From Plumapathes pennacea (taxonomy: Eukaryota > Cnidaria > Anthozoa > Antipatharia > Myriopathidae), in the NCBI GenBank assembly GCA_964036295.1, contig OZ038470.1, positions 2,593,501-2,657,500 on the forward strand: 64,000 nucleotides of DNA. The letters are read 5' to 3'. Shown piece by piece: positions 1 to 10,786 of the stretch (within the stretch, counting starts at the first letter, position 1; every line of letters begins with the position of its first letter). The notes beneath the pieces are model-generated. The model searched no databases, had not been told where the DNA came from, and worked only from the letters and a program-made list of their open reading frames with translations. Made by a program: the position numbers and the translations under genes.

Positions 1-106
1 CTTGAATGACCAGTGTAAAAATAAGAATTGCATTTTGAAAAAGAAGGCAAATCTACTACTGTACATCCTGTTGTGTCACAAACAGAAACTATCCTTACTT
101 GATGAC

Positions 107-3100
107 CTGGTCCTTCTGGTATGCCAACTTTTTGGCTTGACGGTCAATTAAGCTGGTCCGACTCCTAGTCTTCTTCCAGGAATAATAGTATTTGACTAAA
201 CTAGACACTGTCTTATCTGGTAGCTGCAAAGGAAAATACCAACCGTGGTATGAAGTATGCAGAACCAAAAAGCAATCACACATTAATATTGTGTAATATT
301 ATTACTTTTTGACAGTCTCCATAACAAAAATATACAACTTACAACAGCTGCAACAACCACAATAAAAACAAAAGGTTGACTGTGTTGTTCAACAACTGTA
401 TATAACCCTTTCACTCCTAAGAGTGATCAACTTCAATTTTCTCTTTTCAGTCTCCCACCAGAGATATATCAAACGGTATGGAGAACTTGGCATTTGATAC
501 CTTGCATAAATGATAGCTGATTAAAACACCAATTCTCATTTCATCACTCATACGTTTTCTTATTTTATGGTTGGGAGAATTTGTATTTTGAGCTTGGGAG
601 TGAAAGGGGTAAACTGGGGTATGAAATAAAATTCAAATCTACATACTTTATATCTTGAAGTTTCAGTCAACTTGAAAACACTTACTGTTTGCTGAATCCG
701 TTTAAAGCTTTTACCATGAGAGCCAAATGCCTGCTCAAAAAGAACTTTGTCTTCCATGCTCCATTCATCTTTGACAAAGAAAAAAGATGGGTTAGCTGTG
801 TTTGGCTTCACCATTCTCATGTTAAAATGTTAGATTTGGAGTTATCATTTTTCCTGATGAGCAATGAGTACAAATAAAATTATTATTGCTGTCTAATTCA
901 ACTTTTTCAGCAGGTGAAGAAAACAAAAGCAATTTTACAAAAAAAATTTTTGAAAAACTGGTCATACTGTAGTCTCTTCACCTGGAAATGGAGTAAAATT
1001 CGCTAAATCATCGAGTGACCTGTCCACATTGTGCTTGTGCCAGAACAGCATCCCCAGAGCCTTCAGAAAAACAACAGCAATAAGTCAGAAAAATACATGG
1101 TCAATCAGCTGTATGATTATTGATAAATACAACAAAACTCAAATTCTTTTTTCTGGAGATGTTGATACATGCATTTTAAGCCACAAACTACATTATTGTA
1201 TATGTAGCTTGGTGTTATCTTGGAATGATAAAAAATTTAGACACGTGTGATGGATTGAAAAAAAGTTTAAATTACTGAGATACATTGTTTCAGTTCATTT
1301 TCGAATGAGTGTGGAAAACCAAAACCAAAGCAATCTCACGCTTACTTTTAACAGTCAACCGAAAACAGCTTTAAAATCAAAGTGAGAGAGTTAAAAATTA
1401 AAGTTATATTTTGCAGTTATGAAGGAGTTGTAATGAGGCTGAAAAAAGTTGATGTAGACATTGTCGCAGTAACCCACCTGTTCCACATTGTAGCCATGTT
1501 TATCTTTTGCTTGTTGAACATAATTATCCACTGTGAAAAAAGCAAAATAATTATGGTACTTCTTCATCTATTTGAGCCAACAATCAAGACTTAATCATAG
1601 CAGAAGGGAACTTTATTCTGATGACAACATATTAAAAATCCTGCCTTAAACAGCAATCAATATTATTGAAACCCACTACATGTACCTCTGTGATACCAGT
1701 GCAACACTCAAAGCACTGAGCTACAAAGCCATACTGGTTAGCCTGTGGTTCAATTTATACCCATGAATATCACTACCATTCTCTATCCAATGGCGGTGCA
1801 AAGATATGAATTTTATTTTTGAGTGGTCAAATCAATATTTTACAAACGAGCGCTTCGCGAGTGAGTAAAACATTATTTTTACCACGAGAAAATAAAATCC
1901 ATATCTTCAAGCCGCCGTGTAATTTTCTTTTTATTATATTAGACACAAGTGTTTTACGAGAAATTGCACAAACAACCGTGCAAAAGCGGGAAATGACGCA
2001 AACAATATCCTCACTAGTGAGGATATGGAAAATACGCCACTCGGGTCCCAGATGTAGTTTCGTATGGATTTTACACACAGTATATTTTCCAGTAAAACAC
2101 TCGTGTCTATATAATAAATTTGTTTATCATAATATTACAGAAGTCACATTACGTATACATATTCATGAGTCTTACATTTTACTTCTTGTACTTCCTCGGC
2201 TGGTGCCCACACCAGGAGCGCATTATGTTTCAGTGATGGGTCGTGTTTTGCCTCTTCCTTATCTGATGTGTAAAAGAGAAAACTACATGTTAGGTTCAAA
2301 TGGCTGCATGAAGAGAACTGCATCAAATTATGCTGCTAAATATTAAAGATCACTGAATTTCAGGAACTAAGTGATTCACTCCAAAAAGTGATCAACTCTG
2401 ATTTTCTCTTTTCAGTGTATGACCAGAGATATGTATTATACAGAAAAGAAAATTTGCCATTTGATAACTTCCCAGATTCTCACTTCAGTACCCACTTATT
2501 TTATAGTTGGGAGAATTTGTATAGATGGTTTGCACAGCGGCCATGTTGGACCACAGGCTCCCCAATCTTACTGTATGAGTTGAAAAAAAAAAAAAGTTTT
2601 CAAATTAAAGAAATACTTCACCTATGTTGTTCCTTGTGTGCTTTTATTCCTTGTGTATCATTTCTGGGCAGTTTCAAGCCGTTTTGAGCGATTTTCATCT
2701 GGTGCTGATTCAGTCTGTATATATAATGACAAGGCAGTACACAAGCGAAACGACCGTTGAACTTACGAAGTCAAAAAATCACCCTAATTCACTATATATA
2801 CAGATTGAATCAGCACCAGATGAAAATCGCTCAAAACGGCTTGAAACTGCCCAGAAATGATATACAAGGAATAAAAGCACACAAGGAACAACATAGGTGA
2901 AGTATTTCTTTAATTTGAAAACTTTTTTTTTTTTTCAACTCATACAGCAAGATTGGGGAGCCTGTGGTTGGACATGACAGAAACAATGAAATATTTTTCC
3001 ATAACAATAGCATTTTCTTTCCCAGAGGAATTGAATTCTATTGTCCCGGCCATGGTGGATAAAACTCAGGGTATGCAAAGCATCATGGTCAATATTTGAG

Positions 3101-4095
3101 GAGTTCTCTAGATATCTCAAGAACAGTTCACAAAACAGTAATTCTCTTTGAATACTTGAACCCATGTGCAAAATGCAAGACTTAAAACTAACCATGGGCT
3201 TGGCTGTGGCTTAATTAATGTATTTTCTCCACAAAGTTAATGATTTATGCAATTTTGAGATTGGGGAATGGCACTGAGGTAAACATAATTTGCACAGACA
3301 AGCAGACAGCTACAAGTGTATGAGAAAAGGGAAACTGTCGCTAATTCAGTGTCAAGTTTCAATTCCCGATTTTCACTTTCGCAGTTATTATAGATGGACC
3401 AAAACGAAAACGGATCCTGTGCCATAAATAGTGGTGTACTTAGCAAGGAAAGAGATATATGTGCCCTATAACAAGAATCTTCCCGAGAAGACATTTTGTC
3501 CGTGACTAAAACGAATTTCGTGACGATAAGTCGTGACAACTATAATTTAAAACGACACACACGTCTAGGGTTTATTTCATCCTACAAACCAATAGGTCCG
3601 ACACAACAAAGAAAACTGTGAGAAAATCAATACATCCCACATAGACTTTGTATAGGTTATAAATAAATAAATAAAAAACAACGCCAAATCGAGTTTGAAA
3701 AACGCAAGCAGCCAATCGACACCGGGAACGATTTCAATTGCGAGCAATTTCAGCAGTGTCCCCTATAAACATTTCTGGGTTTAAAATACGGGCCAAAATA
3801 CGGTTGAAGTACTTACTTTCAGCGAGTAACTCGGGAATGTCTGCTTGATAGTCCTCGCCGACTCGCATACCGGGCTCTGTGTAAGGAGCAGAATTTAAAC
3901 CAAGAATTAGTTCGTGTTACCTCAACAAGGTTTCTTTAGCAAACTAGCTTTTTAGCTTATCTGACCGTGGTATTCTTCATCGCTCTCGTCATCTGTTTTG
4001 GACACGTGTTGAAGTCCTTCTTCAGTTTCCATCGCTTCATTCTTCCCATTTTCCACTTTGCTCACCATGATGGAAGCTCGGCCTTCCGACGCCAT
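107..4095 (-). CDS. RCOR: REST corepressor (CoREST), 5' part, gene continues past left edge
   Basis: Scaffold of the LSD1-HDAC1/2 corepressor complex, acting in the nucleus. Seven exons are visible: 3966-4095 (ATG at 4095), 3817-3876, 2176-2262, 1478-1530, 982-1060, 686-768 and 107-223. All phases agree, giving about 203 residues. The ELM2 domain starts at [15 protein letters not shown] (exon 2) and runs through [30 protein letters not shown] and NFTPFP. SANT1 follows ([20 protein letters not shown], then [20 protein letters not shown]). The vertebrate protein has a coiled linker and a second SANT domain after this; those exons must lie left of position 1. The N-terminus is short and acidic (about 40 residues before ELM2), without the Ala-rich leader of human RCOR1. 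The frame stays open 63 nt upstream of the ATG, but no earlier ATG is present. RCOR1, 2 and 3 cannot be told apart; a single invertebrate gene is likely. Confidence 0.93.
406..609. repeat. MITE family A, full-length copy in RCOR intron 6
   Basis: About 200-bp element with inverted ends: it opens CCCTTTCACTCCTAAGAG and closes CTTGGGAGTGAAAGGGG. The interior reads AGTGATCAACTTCAATTTTC near the left end. At least nine full or partial copies are visible in this window (also 2370, 8422, 11231, 36212, 49596, 53344, 55434 and 58021). No coding capacity; a non-autonomous DNA transposon is the likely class. Confidence 0.8.
1792..1915. repeat. Hairpin module beside a TIR element, RCOR intron 3
   Basis: Imperfect palindrome: GGCGGTGCAAAGATATGAAT on the left mirrors ATATCTTCAAGCCGCC on the right, around a GAGCGCTTCGCGAGTGAG core. 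It sits directly left of the TIR element at 1930-2118. The same kind of pair occurs at 18461-18818. Confidence 0.6.
1930..2118. repeat. TIR element (MITE-like), RCOR intron 3
   Basis: About 189 bp bounded by near-perfect inverted repeats of ~27 bp (TTTATTATATTAGACAC... and ...GTGTCTATATAATAAA, one mismatch and one indel). It is non-coding. The terminal TTTATTATAT is shared with the element at 18607-18818. Confidence 0.65.
2370..2521. repeat. MITE family A, truncated copy
   Basis: It matches family A from TTCACTCCAAAAAGTGATCA to GTTGGGAGAATTTGTAT and lacks the right terminal repeat. It abuts the foldback element that begins near 2540. Confidence 0.7.
2540..2975. repeat. Foldback element with ~180-bp arms, RCOR intron 2
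   Basis: A long inverted repeat: about 2545-2729 is the near-exact reverse complement of about 2793-2970, around a ~60-bp centre holding TATATATAATGACAAGGCAG. Both arms include a poly-A/poly-T stretch (2583-2595; 2923-2935) and a CACAGGCTCCCCAATCTT end. No gene is seen in it. A transcript would fold into a long duplex. Confidence 0.85.
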
Positions 4096-6220
4096 TAGCG
4101 ACAAACTAACAAATTTCTCGAACGTCTTCCGACTCCTTGATGACTTTTCTAGCCACAAAGTGTTTTAAAACACTAAACTGAAGGACAGTTTAGATGGGAA
4201 GGTTTGTATTCCCAGTTCCCTTTGTGTCCAGGACTGAAAAGGCCCTTGGCACAGTGGGGTCACGTGACTTTTGGTAATTTATGATAATTTATGACGCCGG
4301 TAAAGGCTTGCGTTACTCACCCATTTGACCCGAGCGAAGCCTTATAATATTGGAGTGTGTATTTGCTTTTCATATTACGACACTACTATAAGTCTGATAA
4401 ATTATGTTTATAACACTTTTTACATATGCGTAGGCTTTTTGTATCCCAGATAATTTAAATGCATTTGTGAATAACTATTTAAATGCAAAATTCTGTTGTT
4501 TTGAGCACTAGTAAGGGATTTTCTTTCTTCCTCAAAAACAAAAGTACGCTCGTTGTTTCAATCGCTGAAACACTCGCTTTTGACATTAAAAGTAAGCTGG
4601 TATTCAGCTGAATTAGTTAATAATTTAAAGCGCAGCCAACTAACAGAATGAAAATAGGAAGTTTGAAGATTTTCGTGTTTCTTCATCCGACCCTGGGCGC
4701 TTTGCGAGCAGTCGGCTGTGAAAAAACTGATTATCATACATTTAAAACTTTCGGATCGGAAATTGAAGCTGGCATTTATTTAAGGGTGGCTCGTACCCAA
4801 ATTACTCTTGACAACAGGCCGTGCCTTCGATCAATTGGCTAAAATGCGGTAATCAACTATTCGGCAAATGAACTAGCTCTTGTCTCGCTGTTGGGAACAG
4901 TGATATTGTTTTCCTACACAACCTGTGATATGTCTATAATCGAACTTCAATTTTTTTTTCCAATTCACATCCGGAAAATGATTTAAGCAATGCTCGATTT
5001 TTTTTTTGTCAAGCTTCGTTTAACTAGCGCAGTCCGCGCGAAATGTTTACACGAAGCTTGGATAATCGAATAAAATTCGAGTGCCAAAATACATTAGAAT
5101 ACCATAGCATGGTAAAGAGATACTCACTCGGCTGTCCCTTCATTTTCCTGACGGCGGTCAGACGAAGACACTTTCTCGCTCTCTCTCTCTCTTCTCGACT
5201 TTGGTTTTCACCTTCTCATTGGTTCCGCTTCAAATCCCTGGGTTTAACAAAAGATAAACGTAAAACAGGCAAAGCGGGCCGTCAGGATCTGATCTGGCGC
5301 ACGCTAGACACATGTATGTAAATTTTGATTGGCCTTAGAAATCACTCGTGCGATCACCGATCACGTGTTAAATTGGTCCAGAGGCATTGTGATTGGTCAA
5401 CACGAGACAACATGTGTTGACACATTAACAGGTTTTTTAAACATCTGTGGCGTTTTACGGGACTTGTGTCGCTTGCAAAGCACCGAGATAACATTCAGCA
5501 AACGACTCAGGAAGACTACCAGTTTCACGCCACAACTAACCATCTTATGTCGTGATACTACACTTTATGGAATTCGACCAAGAACCATCAAAAGGAGACC
5601 AATGGATAGATACAGTCGAAGACAAGCAACTTTGTCGCTTAAGAGTCGTTTGGTCTTTCCCTGCACATCTATTTGATTCTTCTAATAAACATGGCAGCCA
5701 CTAAAACAGGCAAGTTACCACAGAACGAAGAAAGGTGGGGCGGTGGGTGGAGCGGAGGACATGATGTCATACATTTGGCCCCCTGCCGGACGATTAGAAC
5801 AAGATGACCCCCTCCGCCACTCAGGTCCCCCTTCGTTACATTTTTGTCACGCATTGTAGGCCCTGTTCCCAGGCTCTTGTCGGCGGGGTTAAATAAAGAG
5901 CTTGGAAACGAGGAAGCCCAAGCGGAGGGAGGCAAGTGTTTAGTGAGAAAAATGAAAGCGTGGAAAAGCACACCAAATTTATATATCGTCCATAATAGGT
6001 TTCGCAATGACTGTTAAAACGACACCGGCTACATCTCCATCGAGGTTTAATACGTTTTAAGAGGTTCGAAGTTTAAATCAAAGTTACACTTTTTAGATTT
6101 ACATTGCCGCAAGAGAATTTTCTCGGCTTTCAGTTACTCGTCAGAAAATAATGCCATACAATTTAGAGAACTTGAATTTTGACAGTTTTCTGCTCAAACG
6201 ACCACAGATCCAAATTATCA
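4096..6220. other. Intergenic region between RCOR and the CABIT cluster
   Basis: RCOR 5' flank followed by non-coding DNA. A CACGTG E-box lies at about 4261, close to the likely RCOR promoter. A few ORFs of 60-115 codons occur on both strands (for example 5043-5321 and 5329-5676 plus), but none shows a recognisable domain. A minus-strand ATG near 5147 reads MKGQP and is followed at once by a good GTGAGT donor; no partner exon was found. Confidence 0.6.
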
Positions 6221-6478
6221 TTTTACCACAACACACTAGTTTCTCGCTCTCTGATTGGTCGATTTACCGTGGTAAATAAGAGTCCAGACAACGATGCTGA
6301 CGCCAGCTGACGCCAGCATGTCACGTTTTGCAGCGAAATACAACGAACGTTTCCTGTATATTTCTAAATGTTGTGGTAAAAAACAAATTTCCACTGGTTT
6401 GCCATGGTGTGGACTCTTATTTACCACGATTTATGGTGGTAAATAAGAGTCCACACCACGGCAAACCAGTGGAAATTA
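6221..6478. repeat. Foldback/MITE family B, copy 1
   Basis: It shares long matches with 48052-48385: ACCACAACACACTAGTTTCT, GGTAAATAAGAGTCCA, and TTCCACTGGTTTGCC. Its right part (about 6390-6476) is a compact palindrome around CCACGATTTATGGTGG. In this copy the palindrome arms are shorter than at 48 kb. It interrupts the DNA just downstream of the broken SAM-coding segment of the first CABIT gene. Confidence 0.8.
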
Positions 6479-6554
6479 TTAATTACATCATCCAGGCTAG
6501 GAGAATCTGCTATTCCAGGTTTGGTTTCCAGCCTCTGATAAAGTGGGCTAGTTT

Positions 6555-6886
6555 GATGCAATTCATTTCTGACTCCCAGCAGCTTCATATCAACCCTATT
6601 CAGATTGCATAACACAGCTCCATCAATGTTCTCTTTTGCAAACTTATGGATGTACTGTTTCATATTCAGTTTCTCAAGCCATTATTTCGCCTAACTCCTG
6701 TACTGACAGTTTGAGGATTTCTTGAGGATAGTCCGAGGCAGTGCCAGGATCAGCCACCGCTCCAGCTACAGCACTAGGGTTAAATTGTTTCTTCTTTGCT
6801 ACTGAAGAACACAATAGGCGTTCATTCTGCTCTAGCTCCTCTTCATTGATGTTAACGTACTCGCGACACTCCTCTACATCGGTATT
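6555..6886 (-). pseudogene. Broken SAM-domain tail of CABIT gene 1
   Basis: Directly after the stop of CABIT gene 1 the same frame stays open and reads DVEECREYVNINEEELEQ, then ILKLSVQELGEI, and stops at 6674-6676. A one-base shift restores WLEKLNMKQYIHKF, NIDGAVLCNL and LLGVRNELHQ, which is a typical SAM domain. So one in-frame TAA (6887-6889) plus one frameshift separate the CABIT part from its SAM domain. The lost stretch includes YVN, a GRB2-SH2-type motif. GAREM proteins carry CABIT and SAM in this order. An assembly error would be the alternative to genuine decay. Confidence 0.7.
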
Positions 6887-8308
6887 TTACGAGTTGCTCG
6901 TATTTTTCCGAGCCCCGCCGCGGGATGATTTTGGACATACGGTGCAGTCTAGCGTGCTGCATGTGAGATTGGGAAGTGTTCCACCAGGCTCTTGTAGCCT
7001 GACCTGAAGAGGATGATAGAAGGAAGCTTGATTGGGAAAATCTGAACGTGACCCGCTGGAACATTGCTCGTCAGCTACCTGAGCTCGCAAAGATGTAGTC
7101 CTGCAAGGAACTGCGGGGGGAGGAAGGCCTTCAGTACACTCGGCAACCAAGCCTCTCTCTTCAAATTCCTCTTCTTTATCTCTTTCTACTTCCTTGCCTT
7201 TGGTGTCTACATCATCATAGACATCCTCCTGACCTTCGGGGGCTTCTCTGATGTGGCATGACTGAATAAAGCCTGAAGGTTCCAGGTATTCTTTCCCTTC
7301 GGTCTGGTCACCACGCGGATTCTTTCCATCCTTCTCTCGCTTGAGATTACTACTTGGTTCGGGTTTGTGCGGAAGTCTTGGAGGACATAATGGGGCTACT
7401 TCCTCATACTCGGCAACCTTCTGCACCGACAGCTTGTCCTCTCTCACATGATTCCAGTTAATAACCTTCTCTAACTTGGCCCCATCGTGAAGAATCTTGC
7501 AAAACCTTGCGTACTCCTTGTTGCCCACGACAGCACCAAGAGCTGGGATGACTGTCACATCCAAATCGACCGGAATATTAAGAAGAGTGGTGACGTTCTC
7601 GTGGCGGGAAGTTGCGATAACAGTTTCTTCCTCGCAGAGTTGCTCTAACAAAACATCATTAAGCGTTTTCAGACCCGTGGCATCTCTCAAATCTTCCACT
7701 CCCGCGCCATTCTCAGTAAAGCGCAACCGAACGGGAAGCGCAAATAGCTCCACTACTTCTTTTAAAAAGAAAGACTTGGACATTGCAAGGGCTTCAAAGG
7801 CGATTTCATAATCCACTGGGATTCTAACCAAGCCGCGCGTAGTCTCATCGCAGAATTCAAAGTCAACGTAGGTGGTTCGCCCATCTCTGACTACGTCTTG
7901 ACATTTTAGGATATTTCCTGGTTTCAGATTTAGCCACGGTGTGTCGTGAAGGGCCCGTACAAAAGGGGGCAAGTCGCGCAATAAATCTCCCATGTTGGAA
8001 TATCTATCACGACAACCCTTGGGAAGAATCTCAACCCTTTCTGGACAATTTAAGGGGACAAAGATCGTTTTATCTTGGCCAACTGGCATCGCCACCGATA
8101 CTTTGGCTTTGTCAGCGTGCTGGATTACGTGAAGAGAGATTATCTGTCCTTGGGACAATGTTTCTTCGTCCACATTTCCGTAGTAGCCATCGTCGACTCG
8201 TACGATCTGTGGTGGAGGATATTTGGTAACGAATTCTTTGATAGAGTACGACTGGTCGCACCAAACTATCGAATCCATGAATTGAGCTCTGTCCTTCGAA
8301 CTCGCCAT
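6887..8308 (-). CDS. CABIT-domain protein (THEMIS/GAREM-like), paralogue 1
   Basis: Single-exon ORF of 473 codons. Residues about 10-290 form a CABIT all-beta region: IVWCDQSYSIKEFVTKYPPP, QIVRVDDGYYG, FVPLNCPERVEILPKGCRD, PPFVRALHDTPWLNLKPGN, GLVRIPVDYEIAFEAL, FALPVRLRF. A proline-rich APLCPPRLPHKPEP and an acidic tail with a DVYDDV tyrosine motif follow, as in receptor-tyrosine-kinase adaptors that recruit GRB2/SHP2. The start is taken at MASSKDRAQF; a second Met lies ten codons in. It ends at TAA 6887-6889, ahead of a recognisable but frame-broken SAM domain. It may be a truncated working protein or a young pseudogene. The CABIT part has no internal break. Confidence 0.75.
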   Translation of the reverse strand: MASSKDRAQFMDSIVWCDQSYSIKEFVTKYPPPQIVRVDDGYYGNVDEETLSQGQIISLHVIQHADKAKVSVAMPVGQDKTIFVPLNCPERVEILPKGCRDRYSNMGDLLRDLPPFVRALHDTPWLNLKPGNILKCQDVVRDGRTTYVDFEFCDETTRGLVRIPVDYEIAFEALAMSKSFFLKEVVELFALPVRLRFTENGAGVEDLRDATGLKTLNDVLLEQLCEEETVIATSRHENVTTLLNIPVDLDVTVIPALGAVVGNKEYARFCKILHDGAKLEKVINWNHVREDKLSVQKVAEYEEVAPLCPPRLPHKPEPSSNLKREKDGKNPRGDQTEGKEYLEPSGFIQSCHIREAPEGQEDVYDDVDTKGKEVERDKEEEFEERGLVAECTEGLPPPAVPCRTTSLRAQVADEQCSSGSRSDFPNQASFYHPLQVRLQEPGGTLPNLTCSTLDCTVCPKSSRGGARKNTSNS

Positions 8309-9429
8309 GTCGTTCTAGAAATGGCTTATAACTGTCGATATTTACATTCACCCTTTCACTCCGGCAAGCTCACAATGCCAGATGCTACCAACTTTTAAGA
8401 TATATATATTTATGATTGACGCGGTCAGAATCAGCTTTGATCTGAGCAAGCTATCAAAAGGTAAGGCCTCCATACTGTATAGTATATCTTTGGTGAGAAA
8501 CTGGAGGAGAAGATTGAAGTTGATCACTCTTGAATTAGTACGAATAAGGTGTTGGCTGTGACGTAGGTGCCGACTACGTGCTGTTTCACTATTTCTGAGA
8601 ATTATCCATTATCCTAGCAATTAGGATGCGCTTATGTTTACTGTTTGTAAAATGTATAAAAAGGTACTTTAAAGGTGTGTGTAAAGGTATTTTCATGACG
8701 GACAACAGGATTTTGGAATCATTGGTCATTTTCTTACTTTTCGTTCGCTTCATTATTTCAATGTTCCAAGAATTTTCAGAAGGAATTTTTAATATAATAT
8801 TTTATAGTAGGTTGGTTGTGATCGTCCGGGTTAGAGTAGTCTCCGGGAAGCTGTTGTTGGCGACACCTTGAGCGGAAATCATCTTCATAGTCATCATGTC
8901 TCCTAGACAGATATACTGCCATATGACAAATCCTTTCACTTGACTTTGTAGATAACTTCCGCTCAGGGAGTCGAAACGTCAGTACGTAAGTGACGTTTAC
9001 GTGCTGTTTCACTATTCTGTTTCTGAAAGTAGTCCGATATCCTAGAAATTAGGACACGTACATTTATTGATTATGCTTTTTTGTAATGCCATTTCTTAGT
9101 TTATAGGATAACTAAAGATTGTTGTTTTAAAATGCATATACAGAGGGCGTACTGACAAAGAAAGCCAGTTTTCGACTTACATATTACTTTACTCATCTTT
9201 TTCTTAGTTTTCGACGTTTTAACTTTTAGTTAAATTTTCAAATAAAAACGCGTTAAATTCGTTACATGCAATAATCAATTTATATTGACCAAGTTGACAT
9301 TACCAGAATAAGAGAAAAAGACCGTAGAAGATAAATGTAATATACTGTATGTACAATGTATCTGATTTAAATATTATGTCCTGCTCTAAAAGCCCCGAGA
9401 TATCGATTCGATCCTTCCCATTTTCGCAT
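8309..9429. other. Spacer between the two CABIT paralogues
   Basis: No gene seen. It carries a reverse, left-truncated MITE A (8422-8533). It also has two related segments sharing TACGTGCTGTTTCACTAT and a following CCTAG(C/A)AATTAGGA (about 8576-8632 and 8998-9055). A third relative (GCGCTGTTTCACTATTCTG) lies 5' of paralogue 2 near 10897. This shared 5' flank suggests duplication at DNA level. Confidence 0.6.
8422..8533. repeat. MITE family A, truncated reverse copy
   Basis: Reverse-orientation remnant reading AATCAGCTTTGATCTGAGCA through GATTGAAGTTGATCACTC. It lacks one terminal repeat. Confidence 0.6.
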
Positions 9430-9558
9430 CCTACAATGGTTGGTTTCCAGCCAGTGAAGTGGATATTAAGTTTCATCCCACGTAGCTCATTTTTGACTCC
9501 AAAACAAAGTAATATTTTATGGACTTCTTGCATGATGATAGTTCGAAGTAGTGCCGAA
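9430..9558 (-). pseudogene. Residual SAM tail of CABIT gene 2
   Basis: In two shifted frames after the stop of paralogue 2 the minus strand reads ATVADFGTTSNY (compare GAVADPGTASDY in paralogue 1) and then LLCFGVKNELRGMKLN. The latter resembles the last SAM helix (LLGVRNELH in paralogue 1). Most of the SAM domain between these pieces is missing. This is independent decay of the same domain, with a deletion here rather than a point stop. Confidence 0.55.
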
Positions 9559-9559
9559 A

Positions 9560-10786
9560 TCAGCAACAGTTGCAGCGTTCCTTCAACTCTGGGTTCTCTT
9601 CGTTGACGTCAAAATACTCGTAGTCTTCGTCTTTATCGGATTCTGAATAGTCGGACCATTCTAGCGCTGTGCCTATGACTGTTTCTTCCCCATTTCTTTC
9701 TTCTTCCAAATCTTCGATTTCGACATCCCCATAAACATCGTCCTGTCCATCAGGGGCTTCTCTGATTGTGTTGCATGATCGAATAAAACCTGAAGGCCGC
9801 AGATGGAAATCTTGCGTTTTGTTCTCGTCATAGTGAGATTTCTTTTCTCCTTTCTCTTCCTTCACAGCAGTAGGTTTGGGCGGCCGTCTTGGAGGACATA
9901 ATGGAGCTACGTCTTCATACACTGCAACCTTCTCCACCGACAGATTGTCATCTCTCACACGATTCCAGTCGATCACTCTCTCTAACTTAGCGCCATTGTG
10001 AAGGGACTTGCACAACTTGGTGTACTCTTCGTTGCCTAATACAGCACCAAGAGCTGGGGTGACTGTCACATCCAAATCGACCGGAATATTAACAACGATG
10101 GCAATGTTCTCGTTGCGAGAAGTTGCAATAACAATTTCTTCCTCGCAGAGTTGCTCTAACAAAACTTCATCAAGTATTTTTATACCCGTGGCATCGTTCA
10201 AACCTTCCACTCCTGCGCCGTGCTCAGTAAAGCGCAATCGAACGGGAAGCGCGAATAGCTCCACTATTTCTTTCAAGAAGAAGGATTTGGACATTGCAAG
10301 GGCTTCAAAGGCAATTTCATAATCCACTGGGATCCTAACCAAGCCGCGCGTTTCATCGCAGAAATCGAAGGTGACGTAGGTGGTTCGCCCATCTCTGACT
10401 ACATCCTGACGTTTTAGAATTTCACCTGCTTTCAGATTTAGCCACGGTGTGTCGTGAAGGGCCCGCACAAAAGGGGGTGAGTCTCGCAACAAATCTTTCA
10501 TGTTTGAATATCTATCACGACAACCCTTGGGAAGAATCTCGACCCTTTCTGGACAATTTAAAGGGACAAAGAACGTTTTCTCTTTGTTATTCTCCATGGT
10601 CACCGAAACTCTGATTTTGTCAGCGCGTTTAACAGTATGAAGAGAGATTACCTGTCCTTGGGACAATGTTTTTTCGTCCACACTTCCGTAGAAGCCATCG
10701 TCGACTCGTACGATCTGTGGGGGAGGATATTTGGCTACGAATTCTTTGATAGAGTACGACTGATCGCACCATGCGATCGAATCCAT
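9560..10786 (-). CDS. CABIT-domain protein (THEMIS/GAREM-like), paralogue 2
   Basis: Single-exon ORF of 408 codons, closely similar to the ORF at 6887-8308 through the whole CABIT region (MDSIAWCDQSYSIKEFVAKY, FVPLNCPERVEILPKGCRD, GLVRIPVDYEIAFEAL). The proline-rich APLCPPRRPPKPTAV is kept, as is a tyrosine motif DVYGDVEI. The acidic tail keeps EYFDVNEENPELKER and then ends at a frameshift-created CNCC stop. The ancestral start used by paralogue 1 is lost: the aligned codon at 10810-10812 is AAG instead of ATG, and 4 bases are missing before the next ATG at 10786. Translation must begin at that second Met, which both copies share. Function is inferred from family only. Confidence 0.72.
   Translation of the reverse strand: MDSIAWCDQSYSIKEFVAKYPPPQIVRVDDGFYGSVDEKTLSQGQVISLHTVKRADKIRVSVTMENNKEKTFFVPLNCPERVEILPKGCRDRYSNMKDLLRDSPPFVRALHDTPWLNLKAGEILKRQDVVRDGRTTYVTFDFCDETRGLVRIPVDYEIAFEALAMSKSFFLKEIVELFALPVRLRFTEHGAGVEGLNDATGIKILDEVLLEQLCEEEIVIATSRNENIAIVVNIPVDLDVTVTPALGAVLGNEEYTKLCKSLHNGAKLERVIDWNRVRDDNLSVEKVAVYEDVAPLCPPRRPPKPTAVKEEKGEKKSHYDENKTQDFHLRPSGFIRSCNTIREAPDGQDDVYGDVEIEDLEEERNGEETVIGTALEWSDYSESDKDEDYEYFDVNEENPELKERCNCC

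Noticed and set aside
5130..5147. Minus-strand mini start exon MKGQP with GTGAGT donor
   Set aside because: No second exon found before RCOR; could be chance or an alternative RCOR 5' exon, but unsupported.
5043..5676. Plus-strand frames of 92 and 115 codons in the RCOR-CABIT spacer
   Set aside because: No recognisable motif or splice structure; composition resembles the surrounding non-coding DNA.
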